Shown: positions 63,860 to 64,000 of the stretch, one piece after another
How the letters are laid out: every line of letters begins with the position of its first letter
How positions within the stretch are numbered: position 1 is the first letter of the stretch
From: Natronocella acetinitrilica
Lineage (GTDB): Bacteria; Pseudomonadota; Gammaproteobacteria; Nitrococcales; Aquisalimonadaceae
Direction: 5' to 3'
Assembly: GCF_024170285.1 (NCBI RefSeq)
Contig: NZ_JALJXV010000007.1
Coordinates: 270,946-334,945, forward strand
Length of the DNA: 64,000 nt
Made by a program: the position numbers and the translations under genes
The notes under the pieces: model-generated
Database searches by the model: none
What the model was told of the DNA's origin: nothing
What the model saw: the letters and a program-made list of their open reading frames with translations, nothing else

Positions 63860-64000
63860 TGTCCACTTATTAGTAAGTGGGCACTTGTGGAGTGTCCACG
63901 AGGAGGTGAGGTGGACACTTCAGTCGATGAGACCGAGCGTGCGGTTGGCCAGCGCCGCCGATTCAGCCGGGAGTACAAGCGGCAGATGGCTGAGGAGACG
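63860..64000 (+). mobile_element. left end of an insertion sequence (continues outside window)
   Basis: The antiporter reading frame loses homology near 63810-63860, where TGTCCACTTATTAGTAAGTGG begins; it contains a 7-bp-arm palindrome (63863-63880). GTGTCCAC occurs at 63859-63866 and 63892-63899 and its complement at 63911-63918. A transposase start follows at 63911. The right end and target duplication are not visible, so the left boundary is approximate. Confidence 0.6.
63911..64000 (+). CDS. transposase OrfA (N-terminal fragment)
   Basis: Thirty codons from GTG 63911, preceded by GAGGAGGTGAG. The sequence ends in QRRRRFSREYKRQMAEE, the start of the helix-turn-helix domain of IS3/IS66-like OrfA transposases; the gene continues beyond the window. 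Family name is tentative because only the beginning is seen. Confidence 0.72.
   Translation, partial: MDTSVDETERAVGQRRRFSREYKRQMAEET

Overview
The window is a dense, high-GC chromosomal segment of a gammaproteobacterium. Markers are an ssrA tag of ANDENYALAA next to smpB, the bamE/rnfH/ratA/smpB block, the hrcA-grpE-dnaK-dnaJ-dapB block with nadK, recN and fur, and osmoregulated periplasmic glucan genes. Gene content and order resemble halophilic or haloalkaliphilic Ectothiorhodospiraceae; that placement is an inference from general knowledge, not from a search.

Left part (1-16 kb): a truncated TRAP binding protein, a DUF3581 protein, an exported PQQ-type sugar dehydrogenase, a DUF1989 protein, two universal stress proteins, two EamA-type exporters, an exosortase-associated acyltransferase without a visible exosortase, a first opgG-opgH operon, yciA-type thioesterase, yajQ, a PPC-like lipoprotein and a PBP7-type endopeptidase.

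Middle (16-34.6 kb): GST, FKBP isomerase, two diguanylate cyclases, DUF924 protein, LpxR-type lipid A deacylase, GMC oxidoreductase, BtuF-like protein, tiny membrane proteins and lipoproteins, tag, a CsaA-like protein and a DUF4382 lipoprotein. These are followed by a compact minus-strand operon: ECF sigma factor, zf-HC2 anti-sigma factor, small exported Arg/Gly-rich protein, and TPR plus outer-membrane barrel protein. An ECF-type promoter lies directly upstream. This operon is the best candidate here for an undescribed system. hrpB and an SbtA/SbtB bicarbonate transport pair follow.

Core block (35-53.7 kb): three copies of a 34-bp palindromic repeat, a 1297-residue FAD/Fe-S oxidoreductase, the heat-shock operon under an atypical CIRCE operator (8-nt spacer, 16-bp arms), nadK, recN, fur, bamE, rnfH, ratA, an NSS transporter, smpB and tmRNA with its terminator.

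Right part (53.9-64 kb): a DODA-type dioxygenase/doxX pair divergent from a LysR gene, then an envelope and osmotic-stress cluster (CsbD, PRC-barrel, a second opgG-opgH operon, small membrane proteins including YqaE/Pmp3, a histidine phosphatase). A PII-like protein follows, then a K+/H+ antiporter gene that has lost its N-terminal half at the edge of an insertion sequence, whose transposase gene runs off the window.

No rRNA, tRNA, CRISPR or prophage genes were recognised. Long antisense frames opposite hrpB, dnaK, the oxidoreductase and others are GC-driven shadows and were left out.
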